In this document: positions 10,616-21,454 of the stretch, in pieces
How positions within the stretch are numbered: position 1 is the first letter of the stretch
Layout of the letters: every line of letters begins with the position of its first letter
Assembly (NCBI RefSeq): GCF_040869045.1
Contig: NC_090319.1
Location: 14,402,314 to 14,466,313 of the forward strand
Source: Eurosta solidaginis
Taxonomy: Eukaryota > Arthropoda > Insecta > Diptera > Tephritidae
Direction: 5' to 3'
DNA length: 64,000 nucleotides
The notes under the pieces: generated by a model
Seen by the model: only the letters and a program-made list of their open reading frames with translations
What the model was told of the DNA's origin: nothing
The model's database searches: none
Program-made: the position numbers and the translations under genes

Positions 10616-13042
10616 CTAAGTCTGATCGTCCCGATCAGACAAATCTCTCGATCTAAACGGTGCTAGCATCGCCAAATGTACCACTCTTCTACTCCGTGGT
10701 TTCTCAATGCTTTGTATGCGGTAGATGGTATCACTGATCTTCTTCACAACCTTGTACGGGCCTTCCCAACTGCACCGAAATTTGGATGGAACACCTTTCC
10801 GCCGGTGAGGGTTGTATAACAGTACCAAATCTCCCGCCAAGAAACCTTTCGAATTATTTTCCTTGTCGTACCTGTGTTTCATCTTACTACTCATTATCCT
10901 GGATCGTTCCCTAGCACTCTGTTGCTTGACCAATGAAGAACTACTTCGCAGAGCTTGCGCTGGACGGATTTCCTTTGCATAATCAGTATCGTTCCGACGC
11001 TTCACAACAGTTGAGTGCCTTGGCTTGAAACCACCCTTGCATTCTTTCTTCGTTTCAGTACGTCCGTTAGGGCTTTTCAATGCCAGTGTTTCTCTCACAG
11101 GTACCTTCGGTTTTGATTTGTTTGGCCCATTTGTTCCATCAACCTTTACCTTTGAATTTCGTGGCCTTCGTCGAGTCTTCTCCACCAGTACCCGATTACT
11201 GCTGAACCCTTTTTCCAAACTAAAGTTAAGTGGCACATCTTGGTTCTCATAACACATCACCCTTCTCTGCATATCGATCTTGATGTCATGGTCAACCAAG
11301 AAATCCACTCCCAATATAACTTCATCAACAATCTCCACCACAACAAATTTGTGTAGAACCATGACCTTCCCAATCAATACTTCACATATCACTTCTCCCT
11401 GAACTTGGTTATAGTCGCCAGTGACCGTACGCAACTTTGCTCCAGGTAACGGTTTTACTCTCCTGTTGACCAAGTCAGATCGGATCAAGGAATGAGATGC
11501 GCCCGTATCTACAGTCAGTACTCGTTCTTTGCCATCCACATTCCCTCTGACGGTAAGACTGCTTGATTTCCTTCCATTTTGCGACACAGATATCACAGGG
11601 CATTCAATAGCTGGATCTAGCTCTCTACCTCTTACTCGCTCTTGCTCATCTCCTCCAGCTTTGCGTTTACGGCCACCCACATTGTTGGAACTATTAAGAC
11701 CAAGATCGCAATGACGTGCTATGTGACCGGACTTCCCGCATTTGAAGCATTTGATAACTTTTTCACTTCGCTTTTGCGATCCTTTCAGTGCCTCCAATAT
11801 TGCGTCTACCCACTCTGGCCTTTCTACTTCCACACGGCGTGCTTTGAAAACTGGCTTACACAGAAGCGACGCCGTTTCCTGAATCAGAGCTTGTGACACC
11901 GTTTCTGCGAATGTTGGCTTTGGGTTTGCGTATGTAGCTCGCTTCGTTTCCACGTCCCGTATGCCATTTATGAAACTCTGGATTTTTACCCTTTCAGTGT
12001 ATTCCACGGGTGCGTCCGCATTTGCAAGATGAGCCAATCTTTCAATATCTGAAGCAAACTCCTGCAATGTCTCATTTGCTTTTTGGTAGCGGTTTTGCAA
12101 CTCAATTTGGAATATCTGTTTCCTATGCTCGCTTCCGTAACGTCTCTCTAAAGCGCTCATCAATGTTTCGTAGTGGTTCCGCTCGTACTCTGGGATGGTC
12201 TGTAAGATTTCCGCGGCAGGCCCTTTCAGTGCCACGAACAGAGCTGCAACTTTATCTTCAGCATTCCATTGGTTCACTGCTGCGGTCTTCTCAAACTGTA
12301 GCTTAAAGACCTGAAAAGGAACAGAACCGTCAAAGGATTGTGTTTTTACCTTTGTATTGCTTGCTGAAACAGCTGGGCGGTTTAATTGCAACTCTTGTAT
12401 ACGACCTCTCAAAGCATCCACCTCGGCTTCGATTTTTTCCTCAAACTGCGTTATTTTCTCGTCCATACGTGCTTCGAGTTTTGATGATATACGCGCCTCT
12501 TGTGCTTCGAGTTGTACTGTTATGCGTGCCTCCTGTGCTTTCAGTTGTGTCTCCATTTTTGATGTAATCTGTGTCGACATTTCTGCCATACGCGTTTCTT
12601 GTGCTTCAATCTTCGATGTAATCTGTGTCGACATTTCTGACATACGCGTTTCTTGTGCTTCAATCTTGGATGTTATGCGTGTCTCCTGCGATTCCAGCTG
12701 AGATGACATGTTGGTGGATATTTGTGATGACATTTCTGTTATACGTGCCTCTTGCGCTTCCATCTTGGATGTTACTGTCGATGTTTGAGCAGTTATTGCA
12801 GCCAATATCATGTTCAAGTCTGTGCTGGTAACCGTCTGCGATGTTTCGTTTTTCTCTTCAATTTTTGTTGTTGTTTCGTCCCCATCAGGATAAAAGACAA
12901 ACTCGTCCACATCAATTCCTTGCGACTCCATTACCTCTCGTAGCCGTGCTTGAAGTTCGATCTTATTGCCGGTTGTATTTAATCCACGGTTCTCCAACTC
13001 CTTTTTCAGTTGCTGGATCTTCAATTCACTGAACTTTGCCAT
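10616..13042 (-). CDS. Gag-protease-integrase-tail fusion of a non-autonomous Gypsy element
   Basis: An intact frame of 808 codons starts at the ATG at 13042 (MAKFSELKIQQLKKELENRG). In order: a SAP-like module (about 3-37); a long coiled coil of repeated KIEAQETRM-EMSTQITS units (about 95-215); a Gag capsid-like domain (about 233-400); a CCHC knuckle CFKCGKSGHIARHC (432-445); an aspartic protease with LTVDTGASHS (DTGA 512-515) and VILGVDFL; a lysine-rich joint; and the integrase C-terminal tail with FLAGDLVLLYNPHRRKG and the WEGPY module at 759-763. RT, RNase H and the integrase DDE core are absent without breaking the frame. The product could assemble and process particles but not copy or insert DNA. 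The lack of stops, unlike the surrounding copy, suggests recent mobility in trans. Confidence 0.9.
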   Translation of the reverse strand: MAKFSELKIQQLKKELENRGLNTTGNKIELQARLREVMESQGIDVDEFVFYPDGDETTTKIEEKNETSQTVTSTDLNMILAAITAQTSTVTSKMEAQEARITEMSSQISTNMSSQLESQETRITSKIEAQETRMSEMSTQITSKIEAQETRMAEMSTQITSKMETQLKAQEARITVQLEAQEARISSKLEARMDEKITQFEEKIEAEVDALRGRIQELQLNRPAVSASNTKVKTQSFDGSVPFQVFKLQFEKTAAVNQWNAEDKVAALFVALKGPAAEILQTIPEYERNHYETLMSALERRYGSEHRKQIFQIELQNRYQKANETLQEFASDIERLAHLANADAPVEYTERVKIQSFINGIRDVETKRATYANPKPTFAETVSQALIQETASLLCKPVFKARRVEVERPEWVDAILEALKGSQKRSEKVIKCFKCGKSGHIARHCDLGLNSSNNVGGRKRKAGGDEQERVRGRELDPAIECPVISVSQNGRKSSSLTVRGNVDGKERVLTVDTGASHSLIRSDLVNRRVKPLPGAKLRTVTGDYNQVQGEVICEVLIGKVMVLHKFVVVEIVDEVILGVDFLVDHDIKIDMQRRVMCYENQDVPLNFSLEKGFSSNRVLVEKTRRRPRNSKVKVDGTNGPNKSKPKVPVRETLALKSPNGRTETKKECKGGFKPRHSTVVKRRNDTDYAKEIRPAQALRSSSSLVKQQSARERSRIMSSKMKHRYDKENNSKGFLAGDLVLLYNPHRRKGVPSKFRCSWEGPYKVVKKISDTIYRIQSIEKPRSRRVVHLAMLAPFRSRDLSDRDDQT

Positions 13043-13101
13043 GCCCAAGTTGTATTCCCAATCTTCGGAATTTATTCAACAATTCCTCTTCTGACACCAA
13101 T

Positions 13102-13694
13102 TGTAACGAATTTTACTTGCAAATCCTCTTATTTGCCCTTTTGCTAGGATCGTATCGCTAAACTGTTGAATAAATAACTCCAATATTGAATAACGGAAAA
13201 ATGGCCTTTATTAAAATACTTCACAATAACACTCAAACTGTGCAACGAATAGCTTAATAACCAAACTGATATCTTAAAGGAAACTGACTTTCAAAATAAT
13301 AATGCTATTGCTCGCTAGATATCGTCTTACTCGTAGCTGCTTGACAATTCAAATCAAACTGAATTCCATTTTACTCGCTTGTGCCGCTTTTATAGTTTAC
13401 GCTGCATACATCTAGGCTCTTCTATTTCCAGAACTTACCAACTATTTCGAGTGTTTATAGTTCTCATATAGTTTCTACTTGTTTACAATTTTCTACTTTT
13501 CAGCGTCTCTCAGATGTATGTGAGTTTGTAGTTTACAGTCTCTCGCACACACATAGGCGTATAAGTAAATGCATCTGTGTGTGACATCTCTCGGCTGCCT
13601 TATATATGTGTATACATGATTTGATTATTGACGTGAACATCGCTTAGCATCGCCTTAGTGATGGTATAGCTTAGGGATGCTAATATCCGTGACA
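13102..13694 (-). repeat. 5' LTR of the young Gypsy relative
   Basis: 593 bp and identical to 10012-10604. As the upstream LTR it carries the likely promoter: TATAAAAG on the minus strand at 13394-13387. The primer site follows at 13099-13089. Confidence 0.93.
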
Positions 13695-14015
13695 ATATTT
13701 TTACTTATCCATATATAGGACTGCTAGACGCTCTAATTCGAACAGAAGCGTGTAATACGCAGAAGGACAACACCGAGGCGGTAGCCACGGTTATACCACA
13801 CACCCGGACTTGGCATGGCGTAGCCCAGGGTTATGTTTTATAAGCGCGGCCGAAGGCCGCCTATGCAGAAAGTTGGTATGGATTTTTAGCCTTTTTTGGT
13901 CGCGGCGATTTTAAACCTAATTTGAATTTATTTCACACATAAAATGGGGATTTTGTGTTGGGGATTTTGATTTTGGGGATTTTGATTTGAGGATTTTGTT
14001 TTGGGGATAACGTGG

Positions 14016-15200
14016 TAGACCCATACTGGGTACAGTGGAACAGTTTAGAGTTGATATCCGGTTGCTTGCATAGAGTATGGGAGAGTGAGAATGGTCAAAG
14101 TAAGAGGAAACTGATAGTTGTTCCAAGGAAAACGATTGCCGACGTTCTCAGTGAACTACATAACGGTCCAAGTGGAGGTCATCTTGAAATCACGAAGACG
14201 CTCGAGAAAATTAAGCAGAGATTCTATTGGGTTAGTTGCCGTCAGTCGGTCACCGAGTGGATTGGCAACTGCGAGGTTTTCAATAGAGCGAAAGGGCCCA
14301 AAACACGAAGGTATGGCCAGATGAAGCAGTATATTTGAAATGCACCATTTGAAAGGATCGCAATGGATGTTCGCAACCGCGGAAACAAATGCGTACTGGT
14401 GGTTATGGATTATTTCAGTAAATGGCCAGAGGTATATCCAATCCCAAACCAAGAAGCGGAAACAGTAGCAGAAGTGGTTACAAACGATTGGGTTGCCAGG
14501 TATGGTGTACCAATGGAGTTACATTCTGACCAAGGCAGGAATTTTGAATCAGCTGTGTTCCAAGAAATTTGTTAGAAGTTGGGCATTCGAAAAACACGGA
14601 TAACTGCATTGCATCCTCAGTCCGATGGTATGGTGGAACGTTTCAATAGAACCTTGGAGGAGCATTTAAGGAAAGAAGTAGACAAGTACCATAAGGAATG
14701 GGATACACACATATCATTATTCTTGATGGCTTACCGATCGGCAGTGCATGAGGCAACGGGCCAAACTCCCGCAAAGGTAATGTTTGGCAATGACCTTCGA
14801 CTGCCACCTGATTTGAAGTTTGGGATAGATGTCGATGCGGAGAGAAATGTCAAGAAATCCACTGGAGTCTTGGAAGAAGAGCTGAGAGAGATACACGATC
14901 TTGTAAGGCAACGAACAAAGATTATGAGTAAAAAGATGAAAGCCAGATCCGATAAAGCAATTAATTCGGAAGGTTTCCAGGAAGGAGATTTGGTGCTGTT
15001 ATACAACCCACAACGAAAAAAAGGTTTGTCCCCGAAATTGCAGTGTAATTGGGTAAGGCCCATATAAAGTTGTAAAACGGATCAACGATGTAGTGTACCG
15101 TATACAAACCATTGGCAAACCACGAACCAAAATGAAAGTGGTTCATTTGGAAAGGTTGGAAGCGTTTAGATCGAGATATTTGTCTGATGGGGACGTTCAG
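14016..15200 (+). pseudogene. Integrase of the old Gypsy element
   Basis: The zinc-binding region shows H-GPSGGH and a degenerate WIGNCEVFNRAKG in which the second cysteine of the HHCC finger is replaced by phenylalanine. The catalytic core has the triad in AMDVRNRG (D), HSDQGRNFES (D) and DGMVERFNR (E), and the tail has GDLVLLYNP and a degraded GPY region. TGA near 14337 and TAG near 14573 stop the frame, and a shift near 15060 breaks the tail. Integrase would insert the DNA copy into the genome. This one is dead. It is separated from the RNase H part by the nested element at 9781-14015. Confidence 0.88.
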
Positions 15201-15217
15201 ACGTAGGTGGAGGGCAG

Positions 15218-15733
15218 TGTGACGAATATTAGCAACACTAAGGGATACTATTAACTCTAAGCCGATACTGAGCAGTGACTTGTATGCACATCAACAAATC
15301 AATCGTTATGTCTACCCATATGTCCATACAAGCAGCGGAGAGTAAAGCACAAATACATGCATATATCTGAGATACTCCCAAAAGTATGCAATCATTTGTG
15401 CAAGTATCACTCACATATACACGCGCAGGGGCTATGAGAGAAGCTATAAAATCGTGCATCTGTAGTTATAGCTGAGAAATTTATAGCTGCTAACTAACTA
15501 GTAAATTCTAGAAACGAGAAAATCAAACAGTATAAAAGCAGCAACAGTTGAGGCATGACAAGTCAGTTTGATTTAAGCACGCTATTTGCCGAGAAGTAGT
15601 AGTGTTATTTTGAAAGTAGTCTAATAAAGACCAATTTGCATTATCGAATATTGGAGTTATTTATTCAACAGTTTAGTGATTCGAACGTTAGCAGAAGGTT
15701 GCAAATAAGAGGAATTTCAGTAAATTCGTTACA
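15218..15733 (+). repeat. 3' LTR of the old Gypsy element
   Basis: 516 bp, bounded by TG...CA, with a TATA box at 15531-15538 and an AATAAAG signal downstream. It retains the segment of roughly 80 bp missing from the 5' LTR. The target copy ATAT follows at 15734-15737. Confidence 0.88.
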
Positions 15734-15737
15734 ATAT

Positions 15738-16784
15738 CAAAGACAAGGTAAGCACTAAATAACGAAAGCTACAACACGTGTGTGTACAGGAACGAAGGCA
15801 AAAGCGAGTGTCGAACAAGGTAAAGAGGAGAAGACCCATTATAATTATTACTCCAAAAAACACGCCTTAATAAAATTGATTTTTCTTATATTGGAAAATA
15901 CTGCAAAATAAAAACAGGATAATGATATCCACAATTTTCTCTGTTCCCTTACAAATCGCAAAATATTCGAAACAGCCCTCGTAAGTATGCAAAAAAAAGT
16001 CGATTGCCGGTATTAAGTTTTTGTTTTCAATATTATTCACTTTGCTATGTATACATTTTTGCACTCGAATGTAGTATTTAATTAAATTAAAAATTTGACC
16101 TCGCTGCCTAGAAATGTCAACTAACGTCCAATATGTAGATTCATATGTAGTTACAAGAGCGCCCGTTGGCGTTAATGAATAATAATTACAATGCCATTGG
16201 CAGTTTGTATTGCATCAATTTGATAAATCTATCTATATTTTTTTTCACTTTCATTACCTTAAATTTTTTCCAAAACTATCATTGAACAGTTGTTATACCG
16301 CGCACTTCTTATTTTGCCGTAAAAATATTCGCTCCCAGAATTCGAAGTACGCGCCAACGCAGATGAAATTGAACTGTTCGAATTGGATCGTTGAATTGAT
16401 ATGAGAAGCTTCTCTCATCATCATCGATATTTATTTTACTTTTTTTGTTATTGCTTCTTTCCCTTGACATTCAATTAGTGCTCTATTTGGTTGAAGGCAA
16501 ATGCATAAATGAAAATTCGAAGAAGATCATTGGCGGTTCAAAGAGAAGTTCATACCCATCATATGGTACCTGACTGGAGAAATATAGTCTGATATTGAGG
16601 TGAGATAAATCAATTTATTTTGGTTGTACGTATTTTGCAAGAAATAAATAGTATCAAATAAACCAATACACTTACGGGAGCATAAAATAGAGGTGAGCGA
16701 GAGCGAGATATCGGGATCAACCACACTCACGGTATTTATTGCATAATGTTAGATAGTTCGATAACTGCATTTTTTAAGGTAAGT
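15738..16784. other. Non-coding, nothing recognised
   Basis: Mostly AT-rich unique sequence with short chance frames on both strands and no motif I can name. Confidence 0.4.
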
Positions 16785-18030
16785 TTCACTAATTTCGTGG
16801 TACTAAGGAGGTTTCTGATTTTCTGCCTCTCTTGTGTTAAAACAAATGAATGAAAACTAAAAAAGTAAATTTTTCCCATTTAGCTGATCAATTAAGATAA
16901 GTTTCCACCTACTTTCAAACAAAACTAATAAATGTTTAAATTTATATAAATGAAAATGTGTGAGTACCTCAAATGTACCTAATTTCTTGGCAACAATTTT
17001 CTGATGTACCTAATTCCGTGGTAAAGCGTCCCTAATTTCGGTGTACTTAGTTAATCTATAATTTTTGGGAAAAATATTTATAATTGATTTTAAACTCAAA
17101 TTTTAAAGGTACACAAATTGATTTACTGAAATTCATATTCAGAAATTTTAAATTTAAACTATTTTTTTTTATTGGTATTTTATTTATGAAAAGAAAGAGA
17201 TTTAAGACCAAAATAGTATTGTATATTTTCATTAAATCTAAGATTTCTTAGAACTTTAGACATTATTGATATGAAATAAGTAACATTAAATGAAAAAGGT
17301 TTAAAACAAAAATAAACAATAAAAAAAAAAAAAAATTATTCAATTGATGTAACTTGTTACTTTTCTAAAAATTACTTTTATTTATTATTTTTCCATTTTT
17401 GTTTTTTATTGTTTTCATTAGTGACACCATTAAGCGCTACTGTCAAATCTTATATAAAATAAGTTATTAACCCAATAATCAGCGAATGGCGATCGAATTA
17501 AGTTTGAGGCAGTTTTCTTAAATTTGTTTAAAAAAATATGCGCATAAATAACTCCACACCAAAAATACGTGCTTTCCGTTTCACTGCTGAAATGTAAATG
17601 CGCAGTATGCCACGAAATTAGGGGCATGCACAAATTTGGTGTACGTACATAAATTCGTGGTATCGCTTTAAGCGGTAATTTGAGGTTTATATTCAAACTT
17701 TTTTTGCTGTTATCAATATTCATTCAAAACAATAGTAAAGAAGTTGAAATCTTGATACATTTTTTTAAATTTAATAAAAAACTATGAATAAACAAAAGTT
17801 CTATAATGTCATTATTTCGTTAAATGTTATGCTTCGCAAAGCTTTTTATTGACGAATAGATTTATAAAAGTGTACCACGAAATTACATCAAAATCTTCCT
17901 CGGGGGTTTATTTAATAATTAAAATACTAAACAAATAGGGGTTCTTATGAAATGTTAAAGAAAATATGAAAAACATAAAGTATTATTATATTATATCACA
18001 AAAAAAGTGTGTCCCTAATTTCGTGGTTTA
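16785..18030. repeat. Dispersed CCTAATTTCGTGGTA motif cluster
   Basis: Variants of CCTAATTTCGTGGTA occur at about 16790, 16976, 17008, 17031, 17611 (inverted), 17651, 17873 (inverted) and 18012. The sequence between them is AT-rich and not otherwise repeated. The motif is too long and too similar between sites to be chance, but spacing is irregular (about 20 to 570 bp). I do not recognise the element or protein involved. Confidence 0.6.
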
Positions 18031-18369
18031 GAAATATTTGTGGAATGAGTTTTGCAGTAATAGAAGCGTTTAAGAAATGTTCACTAAATACCAAAAAATT
18101 ATCATCATAAAAAAATTTAACGATACAATTTTTACAGGCTTAACAAAATACACTGGACTCCTTAACACTTTACTTAAGAGGCCTCTTTACAACAGGCTCA
18201 TTTTCCGAGCTTCCAACTTTCTATTGCTTGACATTTAATATTAGGTTTAATATTAGAAATTAGTAAAATATCAATTATTACACAGTAAAAACCAATCTTT
18301 ATTATGAAATTTTCAGGTTAAAAAACACCCCCAATTCCTTGTTTGGAAGAAAGAAACCAACGCGGCATG
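18031..18369. other. Non-coding, nothing recognised
   Basis: AT-rich sequence leading into the pentanucleotide microsatellite, with no supported feature. Confidence 0.4.
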
Positions 18370-18745
18370 TGCATATAATAAAAAAAATATAAAACAAAAC
18401 AAAATAAAATGAAATAAAATAAAGTAAATAAAATAAGTTAAGATAAAATAAAAGAAAAGAAAACAAAATAAAATAAAAGAAAAAAAAGAAAAGAAAATGT
18501 AATATAATAAAATAAAATAAAATAAAACAAAATAAAGTAAAATAAAATAAAATAAAATAAAATAAAATAAAACAAAATAAAATGAAATAAAATAAAATAA
18601 AACAAAATAAACTAAAATAAAATAAAATAAAACAAAATAAAATAAAATAAAATAAAATAAAACAAAATAAAATGAAATAAAATAAAATAAAATGAAATAA
18701 AATCATTTCAAATATAATTAAACTAAATGAAATAAAATGAAAGAA
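18370..18745. repeat. AAAAT pentanucleotide microsatellite
   Basis: About 375 bp of AAAAT/AAAAC/AAATG units. The long minus-strand open frame across it (phenylalanine, isoleucine, leucine and tyrosine only) is a consequence of the repeat, not a gene. Confidence 0.95.
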
Positions 18746-18902
18746 TATAAAAACGATAGACAAGCGGGATTAATTTAGAAGCTTTCGCGAAAGCGTGACC
18801 CCACTCTGAAGGAAAACTGCTACTTTGGAATAAATGAGGTCAACGAAAACCGGCTGAACTCCATTGTTAAGCAAACAGAGGCGTCCCTAAAGTATAACAT
18901 AT

Positions 18903-19410
18903 TGCGGTGAATTTTAACATCACTAAGTTGTTATTAAATAGCGGCACAACAACAATAAAACAAGCTGCCCCTCTTGTGTACGTAAACAAATCAATCAACA
19001 TTTAAACACATACACAAACACAAAGCAACGGAGAGATACTCACAATCGCATGTAATCATCAGCCGAAGTAGTACTCACACATACACACGCATATGGCTAC
19101 AAACTACAAATATACATGTATATGGCTGATAACCAAGCGTGAAGTTCGCGAAATTACTAGACCTTAGGAAAAATGGGTGAACGAGAAAACCGAGAGTATA
19201 AAAGCAGCGCAAGTTGAGGAATGACTAATCAGTTTGATTTAAGCACCCTATTGGTTGTGAAGTATAAGTGCTATTGTGAAGTTCTCTCAAACTAGTCTAA
19301 TAAAGACCATTTTGCATTATTGTATATTGGAGTTATTTATTCAACAGTTTAGAGATTCGAACGTTAGCATAAGGTTTGGAATAAGCGGAATTTCCCTTAA
19401 ATTCGTTACA
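18903..19410 (+). repeat. Solo LTR of a related Gypsy family
   Basis: The 508-bp unit starts TGCGGTGAATTTTAACATC and ends AAATTCGTTACA, with ATAT at 18899-18902 and 19411-19414. Internal TATAAAAGCAGC (19197 onward), AATAAAGACC and GGAGTTATTTATTCAACAG match the old Gypsy LTRs, but the left half differs. No internal region follows, so it is a solo LTR left by recombination between the two LTRs. Confidence 0.88.
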
Positions 19411-19779
19411 ATATGTATTTGTCTTGATGCATTTCTAGCCATCGATGAGACGTTAAACAATGGCAAGTGGTTATCGGAAAAGTCCTCGTTGGCTTATGGA
19501 ACGAGAGGTTTATGGTTGAACTTAGAAACAAACTTCTGTACAATAGTCGCAGTTGAATAGTGAAAGACCATAATCGAAATGAACTGTAACTTCTGCTGTA
19601 AGGGTCGGCTGTTTGGTAGAAGTGCAAAAAACAGCGCTGACATTAAATGTTCTGCTAAACAAATGTGATGTGAAGATTGCGGGCAAGGAATCTGTGGTCC
19701 AGTCGATCGCTGAGCTATGGGCTTTCTTAATTTGGGAACTCCAACCTTCTTAGCAACCTTAACACTACTCCAGATCGGA

Positions 19780-20400
19780 CTGCCTATTACGCGCCAGGAG
19801 TTGCTATTCCCTCGAGAACGGACTGGAGATATATATTTATCTGGTGCAGCGGGTTGGTTAACTGGTTCGCAGATGGGTCGAAGTTGAACGCAGAGGTTGG
19901 AGGATGTGGTGTTCTGTTAGCTTTTACATGTACCTCGTACATTCAAGCTTTTTGATCACTGTAGCTTCTCCTAAGCGGGTGCTGCCGCGTTTAAGGATGC
20001 AGTGAATGGGATGCTAACAAGAAATGCTACACTTCTTAGCCTTGGTGGATACAACTGTACCATATGTAGATGGCTATAGGGGATTCGGAACTCCACTCTG
20101 GTCTACAGTCTACTGAAATTGTTTTGTTGACGACGTATTATTATTTATAAATGGTGATTGTGGCTTTGACGCGTCACTTAACAAACAAAAGGAGCCCGTG
20201 CATTACGTCTTAATATGCTGTAAAACCCTTGCAAGTATAGCTGAATTTAGGTTGCTGAGGTGGAATCATCGATGCGCCTCGTCTTGGAATGTGCGGTTTT
20301 TGCCAGAACCAAGCCAGAGTATTTCGTTTTTGACTCAATTTAATCTGCCGATGATCCATCTAAAACCGAGATCGGTCTGTAAGTAACTACAGCTTACATC
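19780..20400 (+). pseudogene. LINE ORF2 fragment: RNase H and cysteine-rich tail
   Basis: The frame near 19870 reads WFADGSKLNAEVGGCGVLL, which matches the first strand of the RNase H domain (YTDGSK...GAGV) found near the C-terminus of Jockey/I/R1-type LINEs. About 300 bp further, EPVHYVLICCKTLA resembles the terminal Cys/His motif (E..H.LC.CP.L) of the same proteins. Stops and shifts lie throughout. I infer one decayed, 5'-truncated LINE on the plus strand. The clade cannot be set from this. Confidence 0.5.
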
Positions 20401-21454
20401 GTCGTTATTTTATGTAGCATTACAATGGATCTTCATGCTGTACAAGTGAGCTTCTCCTCCCCGGTGGCTGGCTTCTTAACCTAATCCAACCATGTACCGC
20501 ATAACACTGTTTTCGGTTGTGTCACACCCTTTGGTTGTATGTTCTGTACGTAGTCTCTACAAAGTTCAACTAAGTTGTTAAAAAGTCTTATAGGTTTGCG
20601 ATTTTCGGTTGAGAGGTCACGTTGACATCACACCCATTGAACCACATTAGTGCTTCTTGTATAATTCAGCTGATCACCTTGGAAAACCTTTCAGATAATA
20701 CTACATACGCTTACGTTCCAGAATGGGTAGTACTTGGGAACCTCATAAGTTCAAGGAAGCGATAGATATTAAGATCCACCTCTTTAATAAGGAATATGAA
20801 GTTCAGCGATTTCAATGCCTAAAAATGGAATGTGTTGCTATGCAGATTCGGGACTAATTCTTTAACGCTAGCCCATCCCTGTTACATACCAACAAATGTA
20901 TGTAAGTATGCGTATTTTTGTATGCTTATATTGCGTTTTGCTTATGAATCCTAAATTAGTGTACAAATCTACATACAAAGGCACAAACATATGTATTTGC
21001 TGATCCATCTGTGTCTTACGTGCAATGCAATTTTTTTCGGCATTGCGTCTGGATGGTGAAACCAGTTTCAAAATGATAAAATCGTACACTTACATTGTTG
21101 CCAGGTGATATGCTCTTAAGAGCTAAGGTGACGGTTAAACCTTTACAGACCAAATTACAAAAGCAGATAGCTCGTTTGAGCTTTGCTAGCATTGATAAAC
21201 CTTTAAAACACGAGTACACATTGATTTTATACATATTGTACATATCTCGCAAGAAAAATATAAGGAAGTATTTTAAATTCTGATAACTTGAAAATTCTAA
21301 TTTAAATTTGTTTGTTTTGTAAACTTTTGTAGTGCATAAGAGATTTAAGTAGCTCGAGGATTTCGCTGTTTGGCTATTCTCAAAGACTTTTGGTCAGGTA
21401 TCTACGATTCATTTTTAATGACGTTAGCTATACATATATATTTATAAGTCGATC
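20401..21454. other. Non-coding, nothing recognised
   Basis: It may include the untranslated end of the preceding LINE. Short frames on both strands lack any motif. Confidence 0.35.

Larger units (their letters stand above)
10012..13694 (-). mobile_element. Young non-autonomous Gypsy relative lacking RT, RNase H and integrase core
   Basis: The element is 3683 bp, transcribed on the minus strand, with two LTRs that I find identical base for base and ATAT duplicated at 10008-10011 and 13695-13698. The primer site TGGTGTCAGAA (13099-13089, minus strand) matches the tRNA-Leu end, and the polypurine tract CTTAGGTGGAGGGCAG is at 10620-10605. Between them is one intact open frame that fuses Gag and protease to the tail of integrase. 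The Gag resembles that of the surrounding old Gypsy. It must have been moved by enzymes from a complete relative, and identical LTRs mean this happened recently. Confidence 0.92.
9781..14015. mobile_element. Short element with inverted CCCCAAAATC arrays, split by a Gypsy
   Basis: Without the inserted Gypsy this is about 550 bp. The left part (9781-10011) has five or more ATCCCCAAA-type units, and the right part (about 13935-14010) has the same units inverted (GGGGATTTTGATTTT). The ends pair as CCACGAAATCCC with GGGATAACGTGG. It interrupts the old Gypsy between RNase H and integrase. The flanks both read like the same short Gypsy codons for a Tyr-Trp motif (TATTGGGC and TACTGGGT), which is unexpected for a clean insertion. 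A perfect GCGGCC-GAA-GGCCGC hairpin lies at 13846-13860. No transposase is present and the class is unknown. Confidence 0.6.
4737..15733 (+). mobile_element. Old Gypsy (Ty3-like) LTR retrotransposon, broken and nested
   Basis: The element runs from a 5' LTR (4737-5195) to a 3' LTR (15218-15733), each starting TGTGACGAATATTAGC and ending TTCGTTACA, with ATAT duplicated on both sides (4733-4736 and 15734-15737). In order it carries a tRNA-Leu-type primer site, gag, a gag duplication, protease, reverse transcriptase, RNase H, integrase and a polypurine tract (15205-15217). No envelope gene is seen. Every reading frame is interrupted by stops or shifts, and the LTRs differ by indels of about 80 and 30 bp, so it is an old copy. 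A separate element (9781-14015) splits it between RNase H and integrase, and a young Gypsy lies within that. Confidence 0.9.

Noticed and set aside
11025..12943. Plus-strand frames across 11-13 kb
   Set aside because: They are shadows of the intact minus-strand Gag-protease frame.
18302..18763. Long minus-strand frame rich in F, I, L, Y
   Set aside because: It is a translation of the AAAAT microsatellite.
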